9,702 bases of DNA, from positions 1 to 9,702 of the forward strand of contig JAKQGS010000497.1 in NCBI GenBank assembly GCA_029556045.1, given 5' to 3'. Position 1 is the first letter of the stretch; each line of letters starts with the position of its first letter. Below are positions 1 through 6,145 of the stretch, piece after piece. The notes beneath the pieces are model-generated. The model had not been told where the DNA came from. It worked only from the letters and a program-made list of their open reading frames with translations, and did not search any database. Both the position numbers and the translations under genes were made by a program. Source of the DNA: Pseudomonadota bacterium. GTDB lineage: Bacteria; Bdellovibrionota; Oligoflexia; Oligoflexales; Oligoflexaceae.

Positions 1-319
1 CCCCTAGGGCGTCGACGTCCAGGAAGTACTTCTCGATGTACATCTTGGAAAGGGCCAGGGGCTCCATCCCCATCTCCGCCGCCCGGTTGATGATCTTGTC
101 ATCCACGTCGGTGTAATTGCGCACATATGTCACGCGGTAGCCAGCAAACTCAAGGTAATTGCGAATGACATCAAAATAGATGGCCTGCATGGCATGACCG
201 ATATGGCAATAGTCATAGACGGTGACACCGCAGGCATACATTTTCACATGCCCCGGTTCGCAGGTTTGCAGGGGTTCCTTGTGTCCCCCCAGGGTATTGC
301 TGAGCTGAATGGTGCGCAC
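1..319 (-). CDS. cysS: Cysteinyl-tRNA synthetase, N-terminal part (gene runs off the left edge)
   Basis: This class I aminoacyl-tRNA synthetase charges tRNA-Cys with cysteine in the cytoplasm. Only the first 106 residues are in the window, against about 460 in the E. coli enzyme. Visible are the zinc-ligand cysteine C30 in MYACGVTVYD and the ATP-binding HIGH signature at residues 39-42 (CHIGHAM). They are followed by the conserved stretch around residues 65-75 (YVRNYTDVDDKI). The start is taken as GTG at 319, because AAGGAG lies 7 bases upstream and the protein then begins MRTIQLSNTL, the usual N-terminus of the family. It is transcribed away from the small gene at 503 and shares a 183-bp divergent intergenic region with it. 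The identification is secure. Confidence 0.97.
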   Translation of the reverse strand, partial: MRTIQLSNTLGGHKEPLQTCEPGHVKMYACGVTVYDYCHIGHAMQAIYFDVIRNYLEFAGYRVTYVRNYTDVDDKIINRAAEMGMEPLALSKMYIEKYFLDVDALG

Positions 320-344
320 CGTTGGTCTCCTTGTCTTAGCAGTC

Positions 345-373
345 TTGTTCCAATTTAGTGATATCTCGATATT
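345..373 (+). promoter_or_regulatory. Weak sigma-70-like promoter candidate for the gene at 503
   Basis: TTGTTC (345-350) is followed after exactly 17 bases by GATATT (368-373). The -35 element matches consensus at 3 of 6 positions and the -10 element at 4 of 6. The -10 box overlaps the small inverted repeat ATATC-TC-GATAT (361-372). No better candidate was seen upstream of the gene at 503, but the match is weak and could be chance. Confidence 0.3.
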
Positions 374-424
374 TTTGCCATGATTTTACGGCCGTGCCCG
401 GATCTGTCGTCCGGATTTTCGTGG

Positions 425-436
425 GTTGCATGCAAC
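425..436. promoter_or_regulatory. Perfect 12-bp palindrome, candidate operator between cysS and the gene at 503
   Basis: GTTGCATGCAAC is its own reverse complement. It lies in the divergent spacer, upstream of both coding regions and downstream of the weak promoter candidate of the plus-strand gene. Perfect 12-bp dyads of this kind are typical binding sites of dimeric repressors or activators. I do not recognise the cognate protein. Confidence 0.4.
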
Positions 437-502
437 GAACCCTCAAGTTCCCACCCCCGATGTCGATATACAGGAGGTAAGAATCAGACAGGAGACCAAC
501 CC

Positions 503-799
503 ATGGGCAACCGCAAACCAAGTCAAAAGGAGACGGCTCGTTTTTCGGAGCTGCAGTATTACTTTGACGCCCAACAGCGGGATTTCCTCGATCGGGGAGC
601 CATCGGACGCAAGTCGGGTGAGTTCCTGGCCTTGCGGGACAAGCTTTTGGCTCTACCGGATGCCGAGTTCGAGGTGGCTATGAAAACCTTGCGGAATCTG
701 GTGTCCACCTTCGATAGTCAGAAGAAAGCCACCCCTGACAAAGTCTCCACCCGGGAGACCCTGGAGCTACAGCAAAAGCCGCAAGGCTCATCCCACTAA
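503..799 (+). CDS. Small hypothetical protein, 98 aa
   Basis: I do not recognise this protein. It is hydrophilic and charged, with no signal peptide or membrane segment, so it is probably cytoplasmic. The middle (roughly residues 12-75) reads as amphipathic helices containing many Phe, Leu, Arg and Glu residues. The last 20 or so residues are a polar tail rich in Gln, Lys and Ser. The frame is open further upstream to an ATG at 380, but that extension is unlikely. The ATG at 503 has AGGAG 8 bases ahead of it and begins MGNRKPSQKE. A second, stronger AGGAGGT at 472-478 has no start codon at usable distance. The gene stands alone between cysS, transcribed away from it, and an AT-rich spacer. 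It is probably real, but its function is unknown. Confidence 0.7.
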   Translation: MGNRKPSQKETARFSELQYYFDAQQRDFLDRGAIGRKSGEFLALRDKLLALPDAEFEVAMKTLRNLVSTFDSQKKATPDKVSTRETLELQQKPQGSSH

Positions 800-840
800 C
801 ATTCCTGCCAACTTATCTTTATGAAATCACTGGATAAAAG

Positions 841-873
841 TATTAATAATTGATTTTAATAAAATTATTAATA
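841..873. repeat. AT-only inverted repeat overlapping a promoter
   Basis: TATTAATAATT (841-851) and AATTATTAATA (863-873) are perfect 11-bp inverted arms around an 11-base centre. Inside lies a second, mutually exclusive dyad, ATTTT-AAT-AAAAT (853-865). The outer arms overlap the -35 edge and reach into the -10 box of the promoter candidate at 850-877, which fits an operator or a DNA-bending site. As an RNA hairpin it would be weak, being all A-U. Confidence 0.5.
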
Positions 874-877
874 AAAT
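850..877 (+). promoter_or_regulatory. Sigma-70-like promoter for the thioredoxin-like lipoprotein gene
   Basis: TTGATT (850-855) and TAAAAT (872-877) are separated by 16 bases, with 4/6 and 5/6 matches to consensus. They sit in a strongly AT-rich 134-bp spacer that could also serve as an UP element. The expected transcript start near 884 gives a leader of about 50 bases before the ATG at 934. Confidence 0.5.
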
Positions 878-933
878 GACATTTCCATAGTTCTATCATT
901 AATTAAATGCATTTCGAAATTGTGGAAAAAGTT

Positions 934-2274
934 ATGACGTTGAAGGCATCATACCGACATTGGTTGGGGCTCCTGGGACTTCTGTTAAGTCTCGGGGCTT
1001 GTGTCTCAACGTCGGGACAAAAGGAGGGTAGTCGTCGCCAGGCTGCCGCATCCCGAGCCCTGTGGTTTGAGGGCAGTCTGGGGGAAGCCCGTCGGCATGC
1101 CTTGCAGGAAGGCAAGTTGCTTTTGCTTTATTTCTACCGTCCTGATTGCCGCGAATGCCTGCGGCTTGAATGGGAAGTCCTCCAACAGCCGGACTTCAGT
1201 GAACGGGCCAGCATGGTGGTTCCCGTAAAGGTCTCGGCGGAGTCAATCTATCACCCGGAATACTCCCGCAGTTTTCCCGCGGCAACTTATCCCGCGCTTG
1301 TATTGGCCGATGCTCAGGGGCTGGAGCTCTTTCGTTTTGACCCCAACCTTGGACCTGAGGCGTTTGCGCAGGCTTTTGCTTTGGCGGTCACATCAAACGG
1401 TCCCTGGGATCAGGTTTTGCACCAGCTGAAACAGGGGGATGCTGCGCCGAATATCTGGCGTCTTGCGGCCTGGTACGACTGGCGCAGCCCTGTTACGGCG
1501 GGATACACTGACACACGCCGCTTCTTGGATGACCTGCAGCAGCTGACGGAACGATTTCCCGTCGACTATGAAACCGAGAAGGCCCACCTGACGGCGCACC
1601 TGCTTTTGTCCTTTGCGGAATGGGGTGCTGACCATCCAGCGCGGGATCAGGTGCGTGCCTTTGGCCAGTATTTTTGGGGAAGCCTGCTGATCAACGAATC
1701 GCTCATTGCGAGCGTGCAGGAGCCGTTCTTGCGTTCCAGTCGCAAAATCGCTCTGTTCCTGTATCCTCAGACAGGCACCGAAAGGGAACGGTTTGTCTCC
1801 CGCTATCGCCTGGCTGTGCGGGATTTTGCAAGTCAAACATCGCGGCACAGGTTGGCTTATCTCTGGACCATTCGGGCGGATATTGACCTCACCGGGTTGA
1901 CGCACCGAGCTGATAATATGAGCTACACCCATTTTGCATTGGAGATCGATGAGATCTGGAAGGGGTATGCTTCCCGCCTCGGTCCTTCATCCCAACGCAC
2001 TCTGTATGTCACAGATATCGCCGATCTCTACCTGGTGATGGGGCGTCCTTCCGACGCGGTCACCGTGCTGATGGCTGGACTAGAGTCCGATCCGCAGTCT
2101 GCCGTCATTCAAGGGCAGTTGGCCCTTTTACAGCCGAGCTCTCCTCCCAAGCCCTCCAATGCCCCCAAGGAAGGTCGCAACCCTAGTGATCAGCCATCCA
2201 GTCCCAAGTCTGGCAAGCCGGATAAACCGGCACCGACGACGACCGGCAAACCGGGTCCCAGCACGTCCCATTGA
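934..2274 (+). CDS. Lipoprotein with thioredoxin-like CxxC domain and long C-terminal region
   Basis: The predicted product is a periplasm-facing lipoprotein of 446 aa. A signal sequence ends in a canonical lipobox L20-G21-A22-C23. Residues about 45-150 look like a thioredoxin fold of the thioredoxin_7 / DsbD-gamma type. The pattern is a GKLLLLYFY strand, the redox pair C72-x-x-C75 (DCREC), then a TYP motif with the presumed cis-proline P120. The rest is mostly helical. Around residues 360-400 a helix pair resembles one TPR repeat, and the last 45 residues or so are a low-complexity tail rich in Pro, Ser and Lys. A role in thiol-disulfide handling in the envelope is inferred from the fold only. 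I chose ATG 934 because the upstream ATG at 907 has no ribosome binding site and would put charged residues ahead of the signal peptide. The site before 934 (GGAAAAAG) is itself weak. Confidence 0.8.
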   Translation: MTLKASYRHWLGLLGLLLSLGACVSTSGQKEGSRRQAAASRALWFEGSLGEARRHALQEGKLLLLYFYRPDCRECLRLEWEVLQQPDFSERASMVVPVKVSAESIYHPEYSRSFPAATYPALVLADAQGLELFRFDPNLGPEAFAQAFALAVTSNGPWDQVLHQLKQGDAAPNIWRLAAWYDWRSPVTAGYTDTRRFLDDLQQLTERFPVDYETEKAHLTAHLLLSFAEWGADHPARDQVRAFGQYFWGSLLINESLIASVQEPFLRSSRKIALFLYPQTGTERERFVSRYRLAVRDFASQTSRHRLAYLWTIRADIDLTGLTHRADNMSYTHFALEIDEIWKGYASRLGPSSQRTLYVTDIADLYLVMGRPSDAVTVLMAGLESDPQSAVIQGQLALLQPSSPPKPSNAPKEGRNPSDQPSSPKSGKPDKPAPTTTGKPGPSTSH

Positions 2275-2475
2275 TCAAACCTATCGCATCTGTTCTGAAA
2301 CCATCTATAATCAGATCAGAAGCCATCTCCTAAATACGCTGGCGTTGTTGCTTGCTCGGCTGTGGTCCTCATTGAGGCATGTCTCAACTGCGGTCCTCGC
2401 CTCCCGCGTGCCTGGCCATCCTATTTTTGAGATGACTATTCAGCGTTTCAGACACAGGTAAGGGGTGGAGGTTTT
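2275..2475 (+). promoter_or_regulatory. 201-bp intergenic leader with a TATAAT box and small repeats
   Basis: No gene was seen here. TATAAT at 2306-2311 is a perfect -10 hexamer but lacks a good -35 (ATCGCA at 17 bp). If used, it would give the next gene a leader of about 160 bases. That leader holds the direct repeat CTGYGGTCCTC (2360-2370 and 2388-2398, one mismatch), flanking the inverted repeat TTGAG-gcatgt-CTCAA (2372-2387). A strong GGAGG at 2467-2471 precedes the ATG at 2476. No terminator for the upstream gene is apparent. Confidence 0.3.
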
Positions 2476-3216
2476 ATGGGGCGTCAACGACCGGACCAAT
2501 CTTTTCTGGAGGAGTTGGAAAAGCTTTCCCAACATCTGTCGGACGACCACTTTCAAGCGCTTGCCCCTGGAATCGGATTCGGACGACCGATCCCAGGCAC
2601 CAGCGTCGGACAAAAAAAATCAACGTCCGTGAAGATGCGTCCACCTGCTCCCCGACCTGATCACTTGCCGGAGCGGCTACCGCCGCCACCCGGCAAGAAG
2701 TCGCCTCAGACACACGTGGTTCCACCGCCTCCTCCCGTGGCAGCGGGCAAAAAGGATGCTGGCAAAAAGAATGCAGCCCGCGCTGCTGTCGGATGGCAGG
2801 ATCTCGCCAGTCTGCGTGCAGATCCCGCTAAGATGGTTGCACCCACAACCAGTCCACAACGGCAAGACCTGTGGACCCGATTGGTTAAACCGCATTTGAT
2901 TGACATGGCGGTGATAGTCGGCAGTATTCTGGTGTGTTTTTCTATGGTGGGATTTGGATTTCACATATTGGAAACCCGCAACCTCAAGATGGCTTTGGTG
3001 AATCTTCTGCTGCCGTTTAAGATTATGAAAATCCTCGGTCCGGTCCGAACACTGCTGGTCGTGTACGCTGTGTTTCTGTGTTATTGGGCTTTTTTTCGGG
3101 TTTTATCGGGTCGTACCTATGGTCAGACATTGCTCGCTCGTCGGCGAAATCATGGAGTAAACCATGGATTTTATCAAAATCACCCAAATAGCCCGCATGG
3201 GGGGACAGGCGTCTGA
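2476..3216 (+). CDS. Proline-rich membrane protein with RDD-like C-terminal domain
   Basis: This 246-aa protein has a cytoplasmic-looking N-terminal half of about 130 residues. It is rich in Pro, Lys and Ala, with runs of four and five prolines near residues 75-90 and a GKK repeat. Two hydrophobic segments follow, at about 141-165 (starting with LIDMAVIVG) and 190-209. Directly after the second is SGRTYGQTLL (211-220). An Asp in the first membrane segment together with GRTxGQ after the second is the pattern of RDD-family membrane proteins, whose function is mostly unknown (some are transporters). After residue 220 the sequence turns Arg-, His- and Asn-rich and no longer looks like the RDD end, so a natural divergent tail or a small frameshift is possible. 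The start has GGAGG 4 bases ahead. The stop lies 3 bp before the promoter of the next gene. Confidence 0.6.
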   Translation: MGRQRPDQSFLEELEKLSQHLSDDHFQALAPGIGFGRPIPGTSVGQKKSTSVKMRPPAPRPDHLPERLPPPPGKKSPQTHVVPPPPPVAAGKKDAGKKNAARAAVGWQDLASLRADPAKMVAPTTSPQRQDLWTRLVKPHLIDMAVIVGSILVCFSMVGFGFHILETRNLKMALVNLLLPFKIMKILGPVRTLLVVYAVFLCYWAFFRVLSGRTYGQTLLARRRNHGVNHGFYQNHPNSPHGGTGV

Positions 3217-3219
3217 TCC

Positions 3220-3249
3220 TTGACAGCGGCAATTGCACCCCGGTATATT
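3220..3249 (+). promoter_or_regulatory. Near-consensus sigma-70 promoter of the XRE-family gene
   Basis: TTGACA (3220-3225, perfect) and TATATT (3244-3249, 5/6) are separated by 18 bases. The spacer contains the 8-bp palindrome GCAATTGC (3229-3236), a possible operator. The transcript start would be near 3256, giving the regulator gene at 3388 a leader of about 130 bases with no evident ORF. Such a strong core promoter with a dyad in the spacer fits a repressed or autoregulated gene, which is inference. Confidence 0.65.
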
Positions 3250-3387
3250 TGAAGTAAGCCAAGTCAAAGAAAATATAAGTGCAAGTTTCACCATTTGCTA
3301 AACCGGTCTGGAAAAGCAGGTCCCATTGTTTTGCGACGTTGTTTTTTTGGGGCGGACAGGTAACCGGCGATCTCAGAGGAGAGTGTC

Positions 3388-4290
3388 ATGAAACGCTCAA
3401 GCGCAGTCAAGTTTCCGTTTTCGGTGCAGCTCTTCAAGTTTTGCCACAAGGTGTTGATGCACCAAAAAGGCGGGAAAGTGCGTGACCAGGAGGTTGGCAC
3501 GATCCTGAATTTCAACCCATCCGATTGCAGCCATTGGAAACGGGGTGAAAAAAGCGTCCGTTCCGTGTTTTCCCTGGCCAAGCTGGCGGAAGCCCTGAAC
3601 GTGGAGCCATCGCTGGTTCACGACGTGGCCAGTGGCGCCGTCGACCTGGATGAAGGCTTCTATGAATTCATGGAATCCCGTTCTTTCAAGAATGTGGCTG
3701 AGCAGGCTCATCGGGTTTCCAACCCTGAACTGTTGGAAGTGCGTCAGCGTATCCTCAAGTTTGTGGATCAACTACTGGCGGAAAGCGAATTCACCACACC
3801 ACCTCTTTATTTGCCTGAGGTATTGCGGTCCTTTTCGTTCGTCGTGACGCAGCCGGTGGAAATGATCGATAAGCTCAGCCGAATCCTGCGGGTTAAGGCA
3901 GGTAAATACTGCATTCAATTCAAAAAGGGTGATCTGAAGCCCCAAACCCGATTGAGTATGGTCAAGGATCTGGCCCGCATCATCTTCGAAGGTGAGCGTG
4001 AGCGTTTTCCTGAATTGGGGGCCGCCAGTCAGGAGCTGGTGGAATTTGAAGAGATGTTTTTTGCAGCCAACCTCCTGATTCCCAAGTCCATGCTGGTTAA
4101 AGAGATGGCAAATCTCGATGCCCGTAAAAACGTGGTTTCGGAACTTTCAGCTCTGTTTTGGGTTCCGAAAAGTCTGATCAGCTTTCAGTTGCAAGAGCTG
4201 CTGAAGGATAGCGGACGTGTCACCGCCCCGGCATTCACCAAGGAAGTTGTGGGAGACACCGGAGCCCACGAGAAGCTGCAGTCGTTCTAG
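3388..4290 (+). CDS. XRE-family regulator with degenerate ImmA/IrrE-like domain
   Basis: This is a 300-aa cytoplasmic protein. Residues about 20-80 form a Cro/C1-type helix-turn-helix. It runs from DQEVGTILNF through SHWKRGEKS (S48-S56) to a LAKLAEALNV helix, so it should bind DNA as a regulator. Residues about 140-275 follow the order of an ImmA/IrrE (DUF955) metallopeptidase domain. The segment RLSMVKDLARIIFEG stands where RFTLAHELGHLLLH is usual, then comes an E/F-rich helix with AANLLIPKSML (226-236), where the family has FAAELLMP. The family then ends in a helix-turn-helix-like stretch, seen here as ALFWVPKSLISFQLQEL. The zinc motif HExxH is replaced by K193-D-L-A-R197, so both His and the catalytic Glu are gone and peptidase activity is not expected. 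The start has GGAG 7 bases ahead. Intact relatives cleave or inactivate repressors; here a purely regulatory or ligand-sensing role is inferred. Confidence 0.8.
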   Translation: MKRSSAVKFPFSVQLFKFCHKVLMHQKGGKVRDQEVGTILNFNPSDCSHWKRGEKSVRSVFSLAKLAEALNVEPSLVHDVASGAVDLDEGFYEFMESRSFKNVAEQAHRVSNPELLEVRQRILKFVDQLLAESEFTTPPLYLPEVLRSFSFVVTQPVEMIDKLSRILRVKAGKYCIQFKKGDLKPQTRLSMVKDLARIIFEGERERFPELGAASQELVEFEEMFFAANLLIPKSMLVKEMANLDARKNVVSELSALFWVPKSLISFQLQELLKDSGRVTAPAFTKEVVGDTGAHEKLQSF

Positions 4291-4312
4291 GCTTTTGAGG
4301 TAATTATTATTT

Positions 4313-4337
4313 GGGGGGCAATAGTCCCCTTTTTTTT
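4313..4337 (+). terminator. Intrinsic terminator after the XRE-family gene
   Basis: A G-run (4313-4317) can pair with TCCCC (4325-4329) as four G-C pairs plus one G-U, around a 7-base loop, followed by eight T residues (4330-4337). The stem is short but the T-tract is strong. It begins 23 bases after the stop at 4290 and separates this transcript from the CheX-domain gene. Confidence 0.65.
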
Positions 4338-4353
4338 GTCTTTTTTGCAGGTC

Positions 4354-4383
4354 TTGCCATTTCACCAAGAACCTTCCCATAAA
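4354..4383 (+). promoter_or_regulatory. Promoter candidate for the CheX-domain gene
   Basis: TTGCCA (4354-4359, 5/6) and CATAAA (4378-4383, 4/6) are separated by 18 bases, just downstream of the terminator. The expected transcript start near 4390 leaves a leader of about 50 bases. The position is right for a separate promoter, but the -10 match is modest. Confidence 0.4.
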
Positions 4384-4443
4384 AATGCTAAGTTTGCCCG
4401 AAATAATACCGATCAAAAGGACCGGAATCGATCGGGAGTGATG

Positions 4444-5289
4444 ATGGTAATGTATCCTGGCAACAAAGAAGTACTAGAACGCTACGTGAGGGAAGCGGTC
4501 GCTGAGGTTATGGCGGAATACGAACGGTCCCTGGAATTTTGTTCCAATGAACGCCAGGAGGAGTGGATCGAAGATTGGCCTCAGATGATCTACACCAGTG
4601 TCATCGGGTTTCAAGGGTTGCACGTGCATGGCTCCATCATAATCTGCTGCGAACGGGAGTTCCTGCTGGAAACCATTCCGTTTCGTGATCAGATTCCCAT
4701 CGACATGATGAATCTCAGTATTCAGGACTGGTTGGGGGAGTTGACCAATCTGTTGATGGGACGTATCAGCAATCGCTTGCTGGACCACGGCCTTTCCGTA
4801 AAAATCAGTCCCCCTTCGGTGGCTATCGCATCCCCCAGCATCATGAACAGTTATGCGGAAAGAGTGCCCGCTTATCAGCCCTTTTGGTTCGCCCTCGACG
4901 ATGACCAGAGGATCTGTGTGCAATTGGGGGCGGATCTGGCCAAGGATATCAATCTGGGAGAATCGACATCGGATGTAGGCCCTGTGGTACGGCCGGGCAA
5001 TACTGCATTTTTCAATAAGGAAGCCAATCGTACACTATCACCTGACTCTGCAGTGTCAGGGATTGGTCAGTTCCTTGGGGTTTCGTGGGGAGAAGGTGAC
5101 CACCTGGTGGTCGAATTTGACACGGGAGCCCATATCGGCTTTTTCATGGGACAGGTACCACAAGACCAGCCCGTGCAATTTCAGTTCTCAAACCATCGTT
5201 TGGAGATCACCCGCCTTGCGGAAGGGGTGGACGTGTCTTGCGATGGCATGGTGATGCATCTGCCATTTGCGTTGAATCGCGCGATCTGA
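4444..5289 (+). CDS. CheX-like chemotaxis phosphatase domain protein with extra C-terminal domain
   Basis: CheX/CheC-family proteins dephosphorylate phospho-CheY-like receivers in the cytoplasm. The signature D-x3-E-x2-N is complete here: D95, E99 and N102 in DWLGELTNLLMGR, followed by a helix and the ISPPSVAIA strand expected of the fold. The CheX-like part spans roughly residues 5-165. CheX proteins are usually about 150-160 aa, whereas this one has 281. After a Ser/Asp/Gly linker, residues about 205-275 are beta-rich (HLVVEFDTGAHIGFFMGQ) and match nothing I recognise. The frame is open up to a TTG at 4336, but that lies in the terminator T-tract. ATG 4444 has GGGAG 5 bases ahead; ATG 4441 and 4450 are alternatives. 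No che genes adjoin it. A receiver protein 2.8 kb downstream (8078) could be a substrate, though this is speculative. Confidence 0.78.
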   Translation: MVMYPGNKEVLERYVREAVAEVMAEYERSLEFCSNERQEEWIEDWPQMIYTSVIGFQGLHVHGSIIICCEREFLLETIPFRDQIPIDMMNLSIQDWLGELTNLLMGRISNRLLDHGLSVKISPPSVAIASPSIMNSYAERVPAYQPFWFALDDDQRICVQLGADLAKDINLGESTSDVGPVVRPGNTAFFNKEANRTLSPDSAVSGIGQFLGVSWGEGDHLVVEFDTGAHIGFFMGQVPQDQPVQFQFSNHRLEITRLAEGVDVSCDGMVMHLPFALNRAI

Positions 5290-5308
5290 AGGTATCGGCT
5301 ACATTTCT

Positions 5309-5326
5309 AAAATGGGATGTCATTTT
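5309..5326. terminator. Weak hairpin between convergent genes
   Basis: AAAATG (5309-5314) and CATTTT (5321-5326) form a 6-bp stem with a 6-base loop in the 53-bp gap between the convergent CheX-domain and DUF445 genes. It is AT-rich, and the only T-run lies in its own arm, so it is at best a weak terminator. Confidence 0.25.
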
Positions 5327-5342
5327 GACGGCGGCAGGTTGA

Positions 5343-6053
5343 TCACGAAAACACTGAAGCCAATAGCCCGATCAGTCCTCCAAAAAGACCACCCCAGACC
5401 ACCAGCCAGCCGAGATGCTTCTTGATCATCTTTTCCACAATTTCTTTGACTGCCTGAGGCGTCAGTTCTTCCAATCTTTGCTGGATGATCTGCTCAACTT
5501 TTTCCGCGATGCCGCTGCCCCGCAATGCTTCCGTAAAATGGTCGTGAACGGCAGTTTTAAAGGCAGGATCCTCCGCCATGTCCACCATGGTTTCTTTCAT
5601 TTTTCGCGTAAATGTGGGCTTCAGGCTCTGCAGCACTTTTTCGCCCCCCAGCATGCCCAGCATACTGCCAAAAGGTGATTCGAGAATCGCTTTCACCAGG
5701 CGATCAAAGATCAGGTCATAATCCAAAAGTTCCACCAAAGGATCGAGGCGGATCAGGACTTCATTGGGGGAGCGCTGCTGGAAAAAACGATCGATATTGG
5801 CGGGGGAAAAAAACTGCTCCATGATCATGGCGCGTATGCCCTGTTTGAAATCCTCAAATCGCAGGGGAATCACCCCGGAGCCATAACAACCGGGGACCTT
5901 TTCAAACAGCATGTAGATCGCCAGCCAATTGGTAAAGGCGCCGGACAGGGCATAGGTGCCGACAGACATCAGGTGCTCCCGGGCAATGGGAGAAAAATAC
6001 CCGATCACAATAATCAGGCCAGCGCAGAGGTTGGTGAGGAGGCTCATGTCCAT
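5343..6053 (-). CDS. DUF445 family membrane protein
   Basis: This 236-aa inner-membrane protein is of the DUF445 family (YheB-like), whose function is unknown. Membrane segments are visible at about residues 5-24 and 30-50, and at the C-terminus at about 214-235 (WLVVWGGLFGGLIGLL). The middle is an amphipathic, probably cytoplasmic helical region with repeated Glu/Lys-rich helices (about 60-205). Diagnostic of the family are ALSGAFTNWLAIYMLFEKVP (residues 35-54) and the YGSGVIPLRFEDFKQGI stretch that follows. The protein is complete and shorter than the 400-aa members. ATG 6053 has no good ribosome binding site; ATG 6047 is an alternative start. A TTGACA on this strand (6090-6085) has no matching -10 box, so the promoter is unclear. 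The gene is convergent with the CheX-domain gene and divergent from the gene at 6194. Confidence 0.88.
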   Translation of the reverse strand: MDMSLLTNLCAGLIIVIGYFSPIAREHLMSVGTYALSGAFTNWLAIYMLFEKVPGCYGSGVIPLRFEDFKQGIRAMIMEQFFSPANIDRFFQQRSPNEVLIRLDPLVELLDYDLIFDRLVKAILESPFGSMLGMLGGEKVLQSLKPTFTRKMKETMVDMAEDPAFKTAVHDHFTEALRGSGIAEKVEQIIQQRLEELTPQAVKEIVEKMIKKHLGWLVVWGGLFGGLIGLLASVFS

Positions 6054-6145
6054 ATCGTTAAAATTGCTGGAAAATTGGTGTTTTTGTCAAGCTAAGCCAA
6101 GGCGATGATGCGGAATTTTTCTCGCAGGAGGGAAAATCTCCAGTT

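Larger units (their letters stand above)
321..500. repeat. 11-nt inverted repeat at two ribosome-binding sites
   Basis: GTTGGTCTCCT at 321-331 is the exact reverse complement of AGGAGACCAAC at 490-500. Allowing a one-base gap, the similarity extends left by AGACA. The two copies are the Shine-Dalgarno regions of cysS and of the gene at 503, so both divergent genes use nearly the same leader. It may reflect shared translational control, a duplication or chance. Confidence 0.5.

Noticed and set aside
380..502. Upstream in-frame extension of the 98-aa gene from ATG 380
   Set aside because: There is no ribosome binding site before 380, and the extension runs through the palindrome and other regulatory-looking sequence; ATG 503 has a proper site.
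907..933. Upstream start of the thioredoxin-like lipoprotein at ATG 907
   Set aside because: There is no Shine-Dalgarno sequence, and it would place charged residues before an otherwise typical lipoprotein signal peptide.
1393..1932. 179-codon open frame on the minus strand inside the lipoprotein gene
   Set aside because: It lies fully antisense to a gene with clear signal peptide and CxxC domain, and its translation shows no recognisable motifs.
4336..4443. TTG start at 4336 for the CheX-domain gene
   Set aside because: It falls within the T-tract of the terminator, and the added residues look non-coding; ATG 4444 has GGGAG at good distance.
6085..6090. TTGACA on the minus strand as -35 box of the DUF445 gene
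   Set aside because: No acceptable -10 hexamer occurs 15-19 bases downstream before the start codon.
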